64,000 bases of DNA from Sulfobacillus thermotolerans. GTDB lineage: Bacteria > Bacillota > Sulfobacillia > Sulfobacillales > Sulfobacillaceae. Made by a program: the position numbers and the translations under genes. The notes under the pieces were generated by a model, which worked only from the letters and a program-made list of their open reading frames with translations, was not told the DNA's origin and did not search any database. Below are positions 8,238 to 16,751 of the stretch, piece after piece (position 1 is the first letter of the stretch; each line of letters begins with the position of its first letter). The stretch spans positions 868,001 through 932,000 of the forward strand of contig CP019454.1 in the NCBI GenBank assembly GCA_002951815.1. Reading direction: 5' to 3'.

Positions 8238-9368
8238 ATGACAAAATGGGTTAAAAGGCTGGGCATTGTGGGGCTATTGGGTGCGCTTGCGGGTTGTGGG
8301 ACACCACCCGCGCCAACGCTATCAGTTCGGATGCCTCCGGCTTATCCAGGGATAGCAGCGACCTCCTTACAACCCATTAGCCCAGAACTAGAAGGCTATG
8401 TCGGGCGATTGGCTTTAACACCGACTGGAACCATTCGAGCGGAAGCTTTTTGGAGCAATGTGCCAGGAGCCCTGACAATGATAAGCTGGCAGCCGAGCAG
8501 CGGTGCAGTGCGTCAAACAGCATACGACGCGGCTTCTGCTTCAGCGTTGGGGATCAAGGGTCAGACTGCGGTTGAACATAAGTCAGCAGGGCTTGATGAA
8601 TTTAGCGATGTGAGTGGCCAACAAACAGTGTCTGTCCATGGACTCCTCACGCCAGCAGCCATGGCTGTGTCTGCATCCCGTGTCTACGCTGCGCTTCCTA
8701 TGGGCCATCAACGCTGGGAAATGGCTGTCACATACGGCCAGCAGGTGTCCTTGTATCCCTTGCCATCAATCACGGGACAAGTCGTAGCCATGCAACCTGC
8801 ACCCGGTGACGGGGTGTGGTTAGCCGAAGACCATCCCAATGTGGTTATGTTATGGCAAAAGGGTCGCGTGCTAACCCAGACGTCAGCAGATGGGCCCATT
8901 GTGGCCTTATCCTCTCCCCAGTTTTCTTCTTCAACCCCACAGGTCTTGGCATTAATTGCAGGGCCTGGTGCTTTCCCTCAAACGGCTAACCAAGTCATGA
9001 AAATTGGAGCACATGATACGTCTGTCACCATAATACCCTCTAGCTGGGCTGTTCCTGGGAATTCACAGTTATTTGCGGGAGGGGTCAGTCGTCTTGCCTG
9101 GGTGACGCCCCACGAAGCGGTCGTCACGTTGTGGGATGCTGGCGTCAACCAAGTGGCGATTGGTCGCGTGAATCTTGCTCGTGATGTTCTTGATGTCGTG
9201 CCTTCTAGCAATTTTTCTCCCGTTCTCCTCTACGGACAACCTCCTATTTTTCCCGTTATATCCACCCCCTCGGGGGTCATTGTGGTCGGACAGGGATATG
9301 GTCTAGCTTTTTATCTCCCATCAGCCGACGCATGGACCAAGTTCATAAAGACACCCGCCCCAGCATAA
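8238..9368 (+). CDS. Putative secreted lipoprotein of unknown function
   Basis: I do not recognise the family. The frame opens at a TTG (8190), but the ATG at 8238 gives a clean signal sequence: basic MTKWVKR, a hydrophobic stretch, and a lipobox LAGC with Cys20 as the predicted lipidated residue. The mature ~357 residues are rich in Pro, Ser, Thr, Gly and Val with repeated short beta-like strands (for example segments around 8640-8760 and 9210-9330), which could form a propeller or extracellular beta domain. There are no catalytic motifs. It follows the Nudix gene and precedes the SDR gene by 30 bp, perhaps in one transcript. Confidence 0.6.
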   Translation: MTKWVKRLGIVGLLGALAGCGTPPAPTLSVRMPPAYPGIAATSLQPISPELEGYVGRLALTPTGTIRAEAFWSNVPGALTMISWQPSSGAVRQTAYDAASASALGIKGQTAVEHKSAGLDEFSDVSGQQTVSVHGLLTPAAMAVSASRVYAALPMGHQRWEMAVTYGQQVSLYPLPSITGQVVAMQPAPGDGVWLAEDHPNVVMLWQKGRVLTQTSADGPIVALSSPQFSSSTPQVLALIAGPGAFPQTANQVMKIGAHDTSVTIIPSSWAVPGNSQLFAGGVSRLAWVTPHEAVVTLWDAGVNQVAIGRVNLARDVLDVVPSSNFSPVLLYGQPPIFPVISTPSGVIVVGQGYGLAFYLPSADAWTKFIKTPAPA

Positions 9369-9398
9369 AGTGGAGGTATCACGAGCAGGGGGTGGACC

Positions 9399-10190
9399 AT
9401 GGAACAGACCAATGACCGCGCAATTATTACGGGTGGCAGCCGCGGTATCGGTCGGGCTGTGGCTGAACAATTGGTGACCCGTGGGCACGATGTCCTTTTG
9501 GTGGCCCGCAATGCAGAGACTTTGGCTCAAAGCACGGTAGCGCTGAATGCGTTAGGGCCGGGTAAGGCGTGGTGGTTTGCCACCGATCTGACAGATCAGC
9601 CCACAGCGGCGGGTGAAGTGGTGGCTTACGCCGAGAGGGTTATGGAAGGAGTTCCAACGTTATTACTCAATGGGGCCGGAGGAGCCTCTATTACCGGTGC
9701 CCTTGATGCTTCGTGGACACTATGGCAACAGGACTTTTCCCTAAAATTCTGGGGGTATTTGGCGATGATGCGCGCTGTCTTGCCCAAAATGATGGAGAAT
9801 CGGCGCGGGGTGATTGTTAATCTGGTAGGGGTAGCGGGCAAAGATCCCAATCCAACGCTCGCTGTGGCCAGTGCCGTGAATGGGGCTTTGCGCGCGGTGA
9901 GCAAGGTATTAGCGGACGAAGCGAAAAGTGCCCACGTCCGAGTGGTTAATGTCAATCCCGGAGCGACTGATACCGATTTGCTTGTGGAAATGGCGAGAGG
10001 AATTGCGGCCAGAACGCATAAAGATCCGGCCCAGGTTCTAGCTGAAATGCGCCAAGGGGCGCCCTTGGGCAGTCTTCCGACGGCATGGGATGTGGCGTCT
10101 TTAATTGTCTTTCTCATGTCGGATGCGGCAGGGTTTATCACGGGTACTAGTATCGACATTGATGGCGGTGCCCACAGGGGTCTTGCATAA
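9399..10190 (+). CDS. Short-chain dehydrogenase/reductase fold protein lacking the catalytic Ser-Tyr-Lys
   Basis: The 263-residue product has the classical SDR cofactor site TGGSRGIGRAVA near the N-terminus, the NGAGG segment, and the C-terminal ITGTSIDIDGG typical of FabG-like enzymes. In the active-site region, FabG's SS...YAASK aligns with VG...VASAV (GVIVNLVGVAGK then LAVASAVNGALRAVSK), so Ser, Tyr and Lys appear replaced by Gly, Val and Val. NADP(H) binding may persist, but normal SDR chemistry is doubtful. A divergent subgroup with lost YxxxK motifs is known. AGGGGGTGG lies just before the ATG, 30 bp after the lipoprotein stop. A weak hairpin follows. Confidence 0.8.
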   Translation: MEQTNDRAIITGGSRGIGRAVAEQLVTRGHDVLLVARNAETLAQSTVALNALGPGKAWWFATDLTDQPTAAGEVVAYAERVMEGVPTLLLNGAGGASITGALDASWTLWQQDFSLKFWGYLAMMRAVLPKMMENRRGVIVNLVGVAGKDPNPTLAVASAVNGALRAVSKVLADEAKSAHVRVVNVNPGATDTDLLVEMARGIAARTHKDPAQVLAEMRQGAPLGSLPTAWDVASLIVFLMSDAAGFITGTSIDIDGGAHRGLA

Positions 10191-10236
10191 TTTACGGGAT
10201 AATCTCCCGACAGAATTCACAGAGTTCTACGGTATT

Positions 10237-10258
10237 GAGTGAGCCAAGGTGCTCACTC
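10237..10258 (+). terminator. Possible terminator after the SDR gene
   Basis: GAGTGAGC (10237-10244) pairs with GCTCACTC (10251-10258) around a 6-nt loop and is followed by TTGTC. The stem is clear but the T tract is poor. Confidence 0.4.
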
Positions 10259-10269
10259 TTGTCGAAGTC

Positions 10270-10433
10270 TGTGGATATAATGGGGATAACGTTGTGAAAA
10301 AACTGTGGAAAGGAAAGTAAGAAAGGCAGGAAAAGCTCTGCGGTATGTGGAAGTTTACTGTGAATAACTTGAAACCTGTGGAATGAAATGGGAGGGTTTG
10401 ATTGTGGATGATCGGTGTTCGGTTTGTGGATCA
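10270..10433 (+). repeat. Cluster of DnaA-box-like 9-mers in one orientation
   Basis: Five 9-mers match TGTGGATAA (the complement of the DnaA box TTATCCACA) at 8 of 9 positions, all on the + strand: 10270-10278, 10281-10289, 10359-10367, 10403-10411 and 10425-10433. Weaker copies with 6-7 matches lie at 10293, 10304, 10346 and 10377. The first overlaps a perfect TATAAT (10276-10281), and the last two are inside the start of the zinc-ribbon gene. No dnaA or dnaN is nearby, so this is not a normal oriC context; a DnaA-binding or titration site is possible. Confidence 0.45.
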
Positions 10434-10667
10434 GAAGAAATGGTTACTACTGGACCTTTAACAGTCGAAGGACAGAGGGCCACGATCACCGTGGTCCATG
10501 GCTGGCAATGTACCTTGTGTGGGAATTTACAAGTGATGGTGCCGCAAGCTGTGCTTGTCCGGCTGTACCCCCCTGGCATTCGGTTGCTGACAGAATCGCG
10601 GCGTAGTCGCCTTCAGGCACGCAAACGCTTAAAGCACCATAAAGCGAAAATGCTGCATGCGGATTAG
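10404..10667 (+). CDS. Small YgiT-like zinc-ribbon protein
   Basis: An 87-residue protein with two CxxC pairs (CSVCG near the N-terminus and CTLCG about 33 residues later), the arrangement of YgiT/MqsA-type zinc fingers, followed by a basic C-terminal tail (RRSRLQARKRLKHHKAK). The open frame begins at 10383, but GGGAGGG sits 7 bp before the GTG at 10404, the likely start. DNA or RNA binding is suggested only by the fold and the basic tail. No toxin partner gene is adjacent. Its upstream region and first codons carry the DnaA-box-like cluster. Confidence 0.6.
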   Translation: MDDRCSVCGSEEMVTTGPLTVEGQRATITVVHGWQCTLCGNLQVMVPQAVLVRLYPPGIRLLTESRRSRLQARKRLKHHKAKMLHAD

Positions 10668-10692
10668 GAGGCGGCTCAACGTGAGCCGCCTC
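10668..10692. terminator. Convergent hairpin between zinc-ribbon gene and DHA2 transporter
   Basis: A perfect 11-bp stem (GAGGCGGCTCA with TGAGCCGCCTC, 3-nt loop) sits at the convergence point and overlaps the last codons and stop of the minus-strand transporter. There is no T tract on the + side, so termination efficiency is uncertain. Confidence 0.45.
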
Positions 10693-12136
10693 GTCCGGGC
10701 ATGCGGGGGTGCGGTGAGGTGTCTGGATTTACTGTGGTAACAAAGGCCAGGAACGAAAAGATGATGGCCACCCAGAATACCCCGTGAAATCCGAGCAGAA
10801 ACCATGTACTGTAATGGGGATTTGTGTGCGATGGAGACGGTCCGATACCTATGAGGACCCAAATGAGAGATAAGGTTTCTGTAGCAAGGCCGACGCCAAT
10901 GGCGCGGCCTAAATTTCTTTCCGTCGCCATTAGACTCGAGGCGAGTCCCGTATCGCGTTTTTGCACGGAATTTAAGATTGCCGCACTGTTCGGTGATGAG
11001 AAGAGGCCAGCAGCTATGCCTTGACCAGCGAGCAGCGCCCAGACCCACCATAACGGGGCATGGCCAGGAATAAGCGCTAAACCTAGGTTGACAACAGCAA
11101 AAATGGCCAGACCTAACCGGGCGGGCAATAGCACGCCGTATTTGTCCGCAAGGGTTCCTCCCCAAGGAGAGACAATGATCATGGTAAGGGCTTGAGGAAA
11201 AAGAGAGACTCCAATAACTCCGACGGATAGGTGCAGCTCGTCGCGGAGAAAAAACGGTAAGAGAAAAGCGGGAAACATCATTAAAATCCAGTAAAAGATA
11301 CCGGCGATCATATTCATAGAGAAGGGCTTCACTTTAAACAGGCCCAGTGGTACTAATGGATGGTCGCCACGTGATTCAACCATGATGAATAAACCAAGGG
11401 CTACGGCGGCCAACACCATAAATAGCAACCCATACCAATTGTGCAAATTGGCGAGTCCAAATTGCAATAGTGATGTGGTGAACGCAAAGGCTAAAGCGCC
11501 TGGCCAATCAAATTTCTGACGTCTCAGGCTCTCGTCGCGTGGAAAGCGGGGAAGATACCGATACGATCCCCATAAGCCCCATAAACCAAAGGGAATGTTA
11601 ATCCAAAAAATGCTTTGCCACCCGAATGCGGCCGTGAGCACACCACCTAAGGGAGGGCCGGCCAGGGTTCCAGCAGCCACGACAGACCCAATTAATCCAA
11701 GTGCTTTGCCTCGTTGATCGGGGGCGAAGATTAATGCGATGATCGCCATGACATTGGCCATAATGATGGCCCCTCCAAGCCCTTGAAATACGCGAGCTGT
11801 GACGAGCCATTGAAAGTTTGGCGACAAGGCGCATAAAAGAGATCCAGCAATAAAGGTGGCAGTTCCCACAATAAAGACTTCTCGGCGGCCAAGTCGGTCT
11901 GCAATTTGTCCCATAACGGGCAAAACGCCGGTAATAGTCAATAAATATGCCGTGACAACCCATTGCAAAGTACCGATGGGTAGGACAAATTGATGCTGCA
12001 TGACGGGGAGTGCCACATTGACGACACTGGAATCGACATTAACCATAAAGGTACCGGTGGTGGCGGCGGCAAAGCTAAGCCATAAAGCTCGACCGGTCAA
12101 TGGTTGTTGGCGTTTAGCATGTGATGAGACAGCCAT
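10676..12136 (-). CDS. MFS multidrug exporter, DHA2 (EmrB/QacA, 14-TM) family
   Basis: This 486-residue integral membrane protein has the DHA2 hallmarks: an N-terminal TM1 with NVDSSVVNVALP (motif D1), GQIADRLGRREVF (motif A) and the motif C region AAGTLAGPPLGGVL in TM5, with hydrophobic segments consistent with about 14 helices. Such proteins export drugs or lipophilic compounds using the proton gradient. The start has AAGGAGG 6 bp upstream. It is divergent from the S9 peptidase gene across a 377-bp region. No adjacent regulator is seen, and its specificity cannot be inferred. Confidence 0.88.
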   Translation of the reverse strand: MAVSSHAKRQQPLTGRALWLSFAAATTGTFMVNVDSSVVNVALPVMQHQFVLPIGTLQWVVTAYLLTITGVLPVMGQIADRLGRREVFIVGTATFIAGSLLCALSPNFQWLVTARVFQGLGGAIIMANVMAIIALIFAPDQRGKALGLIGSVVAAGTLAGPPLGGVLTAAFGWQSIFWINIPFGLWGLWGSYRYLPRFPRDESLRRQKFDWPGALAFAFTTSLLQFGLANLHNWYGLLFMVLAAVALGLFIMVESRGDHPLVPLGLFKVKPFSMNMIAGIFYWILMMFPAFLLPFFLRDELHLSVGVIGVSLFPQALTMIIVSPWGGTLADKYGVLLPARLGLAIFAVVNLGLALIPGHAPLWWVWALLAGQGIAAGLFSSPNSAAILNSVQKRDTGLASSLMATERNLGRAIGVGLATETLSLIWVLIGIGPSPSHTNPHYSTWFLLGFHGVFWVAIIFSFLAFVTTVNPDTSPHPRMPGRGGSR

Positions 12137-12513
12137 GGGATCCTCCTTGTGTCACCTGTTCAATGACAGGATGCAACAAATACGGTGAAGTATGCCTTGA
12201 CCATACTAAAAGTTACTTTACAATGCAACTGTCAGTATATTGAGCTGACTCCTTCGCTTTGTCGCGTTTTGAAAACTTGATACCATGGCGTAGGCACCAG
12301 ATGATGAACGATCGAATGATCTTTAGATCCAGGTCGTTGTCGGCAACGATTTAGGACCGACAAGGTGTAAAATGACAGAAGCGATTGGGGATTTTTGCAA
12401 AAAGTGTTTTTGAGGTGACCTGTTTGAAGGGACGTCGGGGGATCGGCTCAAAAATGGTTCATGACTCGTAGGTTTGAGATCTGTACGGGCCTCAACTAAG
12501 TAGGAGGGTTGGG
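12137..12513. other. 377-bp divergent intergenic region with an inverted repeat
   Basis: No ORF with a credible start is present. It carries TTGTCGG (12337-12343) and CCGACAA (12357-12363), a perfect 7-bp inverted repeat with a 13-bp centre that could be an operator. The transporter RBS is at the left edge and the S9 peptidase RBS (AGGAGGG) at the right edge. I found no convincing paired -35/-10 on either strand. Confidence 0.4.
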
Positions 12514-14508
12514 ATGGACAGCAGTGATCTTCTCTTATTGAAAACATGGGGACAGTCGGTAAGCGACCCACAAGGCCGGGTTTATATGGTGGAGTCGCAT
12601 TTTGATGCAGAACAAAACCGTGTCTGTCACCAAATTATGAGAACCGAGCCGCTAGATGGCGGAGCCACGTGGGCTTCCCCGGTGCCTTTTACGACGGGGG
12701 ATTCTGATATAGCGCCTCAAATTTCGCCTGACGGTGCTTGGCTGGGTTTTATTTCGAAACGGTCGGGCAGTCGTCAGGTCTGGGTGATGTCAACCACCGG
12801 AGGAGAGCCTCGACAGGTTACAAGGTTTAAGGGGGGAGTCAGCGAATTTATCTGGCATCCTTCTTCGCGCCAGATCGCCGTCGTGGTCGCTACGTTTCGG
12901 GGACTCATCGAGTCCGAGGTGGAGTTAGCGCGTGATGATGGGGAAAGGTCCGGGCATCGGTATGGGGCTACCCGGGATGTCATGGTCATCACCGACCAGT
13001 ATTATAAGCACGACGGGATGGGTTATTTCAATCATACGATTCAGCGGGTTGTGCTAGTTGACCTGGATAGGCCCTATTTTGTGGTGTTAACGGCTGGAAT
13101 TTCAAGTGCGTCGTGCCTGGCGTTTTCGAAAGACGGTTCTGACCTGTACTACCTGCAGCGTCCTCGTGACACGGCTGATAGCAATCCTGGGGTGCAGGAT
13201 ATCTTTCGTTGTCATGTCGACACGTTGACAACGGAACGCGTGACGGATTTATCGTTGGCCATCACCCGTCTTGTTGTCGCTGGTCCATCTCAGTTGGTCA
13301 TTACGGCCGCGAATCCTAATGACTATGGCTATGGGAATGAAGAACTTTATGTGTGGGATCAGGATGAGCAGATCCTACGGCCGTTATCTCGTGAATTAGA
13401 TCGGCCGGTTGGTGATCATAGTGTCACAGATGTGGCTGGGTTAGCTTGGGATAATCCGGTAGTTATGGCAGACGCCACAACGGTTATCATGAGTGTATCT
13501 AGCGAGGGATGCGTTCATTTGTGGGCGTTTAGTTTGGAGGGAGGTCCTCCTAAGGCGCTGACGCAGGGCGATAAGGTGATTTATAGCTTTGCGCGTCATC
13601 CACATGGAGTCGTCGTGCTCTCCGCGGATGATCGTTGCCCTTCAATTCTTTCACTGGTCGGTCAGAAATCGGGGATTGAGCCGATGCTGCGGGTGGCCAT
13701 GCCCTGGCCTGCGTATCAATTGGCAGAACCACAGGCTCTTTCCGTAACGAGTGCGGACGGGACATCTGTCGCAGCATGGATGTTGTTGCCCGAAAATATT
13801 CAACAGAAAGTCCCAGCGGTGCTGGAGGTCCATGGCGGACCAATGGCCATGTATGGGCACCGATTCAATTTTGAGCTGCAGTGGCTGCGGGCGCAAGGAT
13901 ATGCGGTGATTTTTGGCAATCCTCGCGGCTCATTGGGGTATGGACAGGCTTATTGTCGTAGTATTGTGGGAGAATGGGGCGATAAAGATTATGCGGACGT
14001 AATGGCTATCATTGACGCGGCAATAGCCCATCCCTATGCATCGGTCATCGATGCGGGTCGTCTCGGGATCTTAGGTGGAAGTTACGGTGGGTTTATGGTC
14101 AACTGGGTGATTTCCCATACGAACCGGTTTCGGTGCGCGGTGACCATGCGCTCGGTTGTCAATCGATTCAGTGCGATGGGTACCAGTGATTTGGGCTGGT
14201 TACGGGTGCCCCAGTATGGAGACAAGCCATGGTGGGAGGATCCAGCGCCTTATTGGCAACAATCACCTTTACGGTATGCCTCGCAGATTGATACCCCCCT
14301 ATTAATTGAACATCAGCTCAATGATTTTCGTTTGCCGGTAGAACAGGCCGAACAGTTGTATCATGCTCTAAAATATTTGGGAAAAGAGGTCAAGATGGTT
14401 CTGTATCCTGACGAATCTCATGGCATGAGCCGCCAAGGAAAACCATGGCACCGGATTTTTCGTCTTGAACAAATTGGTCAATGGGTGAATCAACACCTCA
14501 TGGCCTAG
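12514..14508 (+). CDS. S9 family (acylaminoacyl-peptidase-like) serine peptidase
   Basis: This 664-residue protein combines an N-terminal beta-propeller region (about residues 1-400, with TolB-like strands such as DIAPQISPDGAWLGF) and a C-terminal alpha/beta-hydrolase domain of the prolyl-oligopeptidase clan. The nucleophile elbow GGSYGG places Ser523. The catalytic Asp is in QLNDFRLPVEQ and the His in DESHGMSRQGKP. There is no signal peptide, so cytoplasmic peptide turnover is likely. TAGGAGGG sits 6 bp before the ATG. A UUCG-loop hairpin about 100 bp downstream probably terminates the transcript. It is a paralogue of the gene at 38237-40039. Confidence 0.9.
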   Translation: MDSSDLLLLKTWGQSVSDPQGRVYMVESHFDAEQNRVCHQIMRTEPLDGGATWASPVPFTTGDSDIAPQISPDGAWLGFISKRSGSRQVWVMSTTGGEPRQVTRFKGGVSEFIWHPSSRQIAVVVATFRGLIESEVELARDDGERSGHRYGATRDVMVITDQYYKHDGMGYFNHTIQRVVLVDLDRPYFVVLTAGISSASCLAFSKDGSDLYYLQRPRDTADSNPGVQDIFRCHVDTLTTERVTDLSLAITRLVVAGPSQLVITAANPNDYGYGNEELYVWDQDEQILRPLSRELDRPVGDHSVTDVAGLAWDNPVVMADATTVIMSVSSEGCVHLWAFSLEGGPPKALTQGDKVIYSFARHPHGVVVLSADDRCPSILSLVGQKSGIEPMLRVAMPWPAYQLAEPQALSVTSADGTSVAAWMLLPENIQQKVPAVLEVHGGPMAMYGHRFNFELQWLRAQGYAVIFGNPRGSLGYGQAYCRSIVGEWGDKDYADVMAIIDAAIAHPYASVIDAGRLGILGGSYGGFMVNWVISHTNRFRCAVTMRSVVNRFSAMGTSDLGWLRVPQYGDKPWWEDPAPYWQQSPLRYASQIDTPLLIEHQLNDFRLPVEQAEQLYHALKYLGKEVKMVLYPDESHGMSRQGKPWHRIFRLEQIGQWVNQHLMA

Positions 14509-14610
14509 TGGCCGCTTTAAGGCACTCCTATGGCAATGCCGCGGCTTCTTATGGAGGCTTGAAACAAGGCGCCATGGTTACGCCTTGAAGGGGCCTTAGA
14601 GAGACAATGC

Positions 14611-14639
14611 GGGGGGATGACCTTCGGGTTCTCCCCTTT
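14611..14639 (+). terminator. UUCG-tetraloop terminator downstream of the S9 peptidase
   Basis: GGGGA (14613-14617) pairs with TCCCC (14632-14636), and ACC pairs with GGT across a TTCG tetraloop, with a small internal mismatch. TTTATT follows. Confidence 0.55.
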
Positions 14640-14857
14640 ATTGTGGATGGTTGCGCTGCGGGCATTCTAGACACCGGCACGCCACGGATAGGCAAAGTCC
14701 TCGGCCTAGTGTTTGGGAGTGGCGTTGAAACGTCATGAAAGGCCCCAAGGTACTTTCATCCTCGTCACCCAGAGTTATCGCGACGCGGGTTACGCAGCAA
14801 GACACGAAATCGTGTCAAGTCCAACTCATTTCCCCGCTAGTGATCCATATGGCGCAT

Positions 14858-14902
14858 ATAAAAATAGCCGCCTATTACGCATCAGAGCTGGGAATAGGCG
14901 GC
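14858..14902 (-). terminator. Terminator of the lipL-ppi transcript
   Basis: On the minus strand GCCGCCTATT (14902-14893) pairs perfectly with AATAGGCGGC (14876-14867), followed by TATTTTTAT. It lies 15 bp past the stop of the cyclophilin gene. Confidence 0.85.
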
Positions 14903-14917
14903 GGTCATTATGCGGTC

Positions 14918-15346
14918 TTAGTCTTCCTGAATGGTAACGCGGATCATATGATCGCCTTGGCGAATGTTGTCCAACACGTCAAAGCCTTCTGTAACGCGAC
15001 CAAAGACGGTATGGACTCCATCTAAGTGTGGTTGCGGACTATGGCAAATAAAGAACTGGCTACCTCCGGTGTCTTTGCCACGGTGGGCCATGGACAAGGA
15101 GCCGCGCAAGTGTTTGTGGGGGTTGCCTTCAGTTTCGCATTTGATGGTGTAACCAGGGCCGCCCGTTCCGTTCCCGTTAGGATCCCCACCCTGAATGACG
15201 AAGTTAGGAATCACGCGGTGAAAAGTTAGCCCGTCATAAAATCCCGATTGTGCGAGTTTTGCAAAGTTGGCGACCGTTCCTGGCGCTTCGTTGGGGTAGA
15301 GTTCGAGAATCATTGTCCCCTTATCCGTTTCAATAGTGGTATGCAT
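14918..15346 (-). CDS. Cyclophilin-type peptidyl-prolyl cis-trans isomerase
   Basis: A 142-residue single-domain cyclophilin that catalyses cis-trans isomerisation of prolyl bonds. The family core is intact: the [17 protein letters not shown] stretch carries the catalytic Arg, with [17 protein letters not shown] and a VFGRVTEG C-terminal motif. The longer frame from 15394 is an upstream extension. The ATG at 15346 has AAGGAGA 6 bp before it and begins the conserved [10 protein letters not shown]. This start lies 15 bp inside the end of the upstream lipL-like gene, implying translational coupling. There is no signal peptide, so it is cytoplasmic. Confidence 0.92.
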   Translation of the reverse strand: MHTTIETDKGTMILELYPNEAPGTVANFAKLAQSGFYDGLTFHRVIPNFVIQGGDPNGNGTGGPGYTIKCETEGNPHKHLRGSLSMAHRGKDTGGSQFFICHSPQPHLDGVHTVFGRVTEGFDVLDNIRQGDHMIRVTIQED

Positions 15347-16145
15347 CGCTTGTCTCCTTGTTTGTGATATCCGCGACCAACCGCCCGGTGACAAGATTGG
15401 CGGCCGTGTCCCATTCTTCAGGGGTAAAGGGCTGCCATGCTAGGTCGAAGGTTTGCGAGAACCCCTTGATCAAGGCATCGTGAACATCGTCGATGGACAC
15501 CTTCTCAAATCCGGGCAGACGGTCTATCGCGGTGACGACAGAATCTCGCAATACTTGAGAGCTACCGGCACGTCGGTAAAATTCTTGGATCAGCGCCGTA
15601 GTGCGAACGGGATCTTGTTTGACTAGAATCATCCCAGAGACGAGGGCTGACCCGCCTCGAATCGCTTGGGCAATTCCCGAAATCTTTTGACCGTCTAACG
15701 TCACGAGGTCATAAGGACCCTCACAATACGACCCTTCCGCACGTCCAAAACGGCAAGCCACTCCGAATTGAGTAAGGGCGTCGATGACCGGCTGAGCCAT
15801 AATACGGAAGTTTTGCTCCCACACCGTGAGATCACGGCACGGCATGGACACGGCAAAGCTTAGACACTGACGATCCAATAAGACAACAGAGCCGCCACCG
15901 ACCCGCATAAATACAGGATATCCTTGTTCGGTTGCCCAACGGATAGCCTCATCGAGATGAGGTAGGCGCCGGTCTTTTGGACCGAGAAGAAGGTATGGGT
16001 TATGTTCCCGTATCATAACACCCCAACGCTGGGTACGGGCAGAATATTGTCCCATCACTTCGGCCAGCACGGGCGAGCGTTGAAAGAGAATGGGATCTAG
16101 TGTGGGGCGGATATCGATGAATCGCGCAGAGACTTTGTCGTGCAT
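15330..16145 (-). CDS. lipL: LipL-type octanoyl-[GcvH]:protein N-octanoyltransferase
   Basis: The 271-residue protein is of the BPL/LplA/LipB cofactor-ligase fold: [11 protein letters not shown] at 81-91 is the glycine-rich lipoyl pocket. The [10 protein letters not shown] segment (Cys141) followed by [10 protein letters not shown] (Lys154) matches the LipL group, where the Cys forms the acyl-thioester during octanoyl transfer from GcvH to E2 subunits (B. subtilis LipL uses Cys147). Simple lipoate ligases lack this Cys. The ATG has AAAGGA upstream. It overlaps the start of the cyclophilin gene by 17 bp. No gcvH, lipA or E2 gene is nearby, so the amidotransferase role rests on motif match; LipM/LplA remain alternatives. 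Confidence 0.75.
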   Translation of the reverse strand: MHDKVSARFIDIRPTLDPILFQRSPVLAEVMGQYSARTQRWGVMIREHNPYLLLGPKDRRLPHLDEAIRWATEQGYPVFMRVGGGSVVLLDRQCLSFAVSMPCRDLTVWEQNFRIMAQPVIDALTQFGVACRFGRAEGSYCEGPYDLVTLDGQKISGIAQAIRGGSALVSGMILVKQDPVRTTALIQEFYRRAGSSQVLRDSVVTAIDRLPGFEKVSIDDVHDALIKGFSQTFDLAWQPFTPEEWDTAANLVTGRLVADITNKETSDAYHY

Positions 16146-16302
16146 ACCGTGTCCTTTCCCGTGTGCCGTATTTGGGGCTATCCTTGTTCATGGTACTTGA
16201 AACAAGCGGCGGGAGCAACAGGGCTTGCAAGAGGGAATGGGTGGTATTGTGTTGTCCCCTTAGCATAATTTATTGTGAAAGCGGAGAACGGAGGCAAATA
16301 CG

Positions 16303-16743
16303 ATGACGCGCAATATTGGTCGCCTATTGTGGATGATGGGCACAGGCATTTGGTTAGGTACCATTCTCTTCTTTTCGCTGGTGGTGGCGGAGGCGGTATT
16401 CAAAGTGCTACCGATGGAGGATGCGGGAAAGCTCTTGGTGCAGATTTTTCCCGCCTATTACGGGATTGGTTTGTGGGCAGGCGGCGCAGCGTTAGTGGGT
16501 GCGTTGATTGTCGCGTGGTTTTCGTCACGGCGGATGGGATGGGTACTATTTGCTCAAGCTTTCATTTCTTGGATCTTGGTATTGTATGCTAACAGCATGT
16601 TGCATGTTATGAATGAAATTCGCTCGACGTCGAGTGAATTTGCCCAGCTTCATGGTGAATCGGTGATGATTAATACGGTGATTGGAATCTTACTGATTGT
16701 CGGGTTTATTATTGAGGTCTGGTTTGTTGGCGAATCAACTTAG
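16303..16743 (+). CDS. DUF4149-like small integral membrane protein
   Basis: This 146-residue protein has four predicted membrane spans (about residues 8-30, 50-70, 75-95 and 120-142) and an N-terminal WLGTILFFSLVVAEAVFKVL segment like that of DUF4149/TMEM205-type proteins. There are no catalytic residues and the function is unknown. GGAGGCAAATACG precedes the ATG. The stop lies only 8 bp before the next gene, so these two are probably one operon. Confidence 0.6.
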   Translation: MTRNIGRLLWMMGTGIWLGTILFFSLVVAEAVFKVLPMEDAGKLLVQIFPAYYGIGLWAGGAALVGALIVAWFSSRRMGWVLFAQAFISWILVLYANSMLHVMNEIRSTSSEFAQLHGESVMINTVIGILLIVGFIIEVWFVGEST

Positions 16744-16751
16744 AAAGGGGG

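Larger units (their letters stand above)
14509..14917. other. Intergenic region with two convergent terminators and no gene
   Basis: Besides the hairpins at 14611-14639 and 14858-14902, listed separately, nothing in the roughly 220 bp between them looks coding. Frames that cross it lack ribosome binding sites and recognisable protein features. Confidence 0.5.

Noticed and set aside
9626-10159. 177-codon minus-strand ORF opposite the SDR gene
   Set aside because: It is the exact antisense of a conserved coding region, has no ribosome binding site and no domain features; explained by G+C-rich codon structure.
10191-10440. Chromosomal origin of replication
   Set aside because: DnaA-box-like repeats are present, but there is no AT-rich unwinding region of normal size and no dnaA/dnaN neighbourhood, so oriC is unlikely.
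10629-11165. 178-codon minus-strand ORF overlapping the DHA2 exporter
   Set aside because: Alternative frame of the exporter gene on the same strand; hydrophobic exporter frame has the family motifs.
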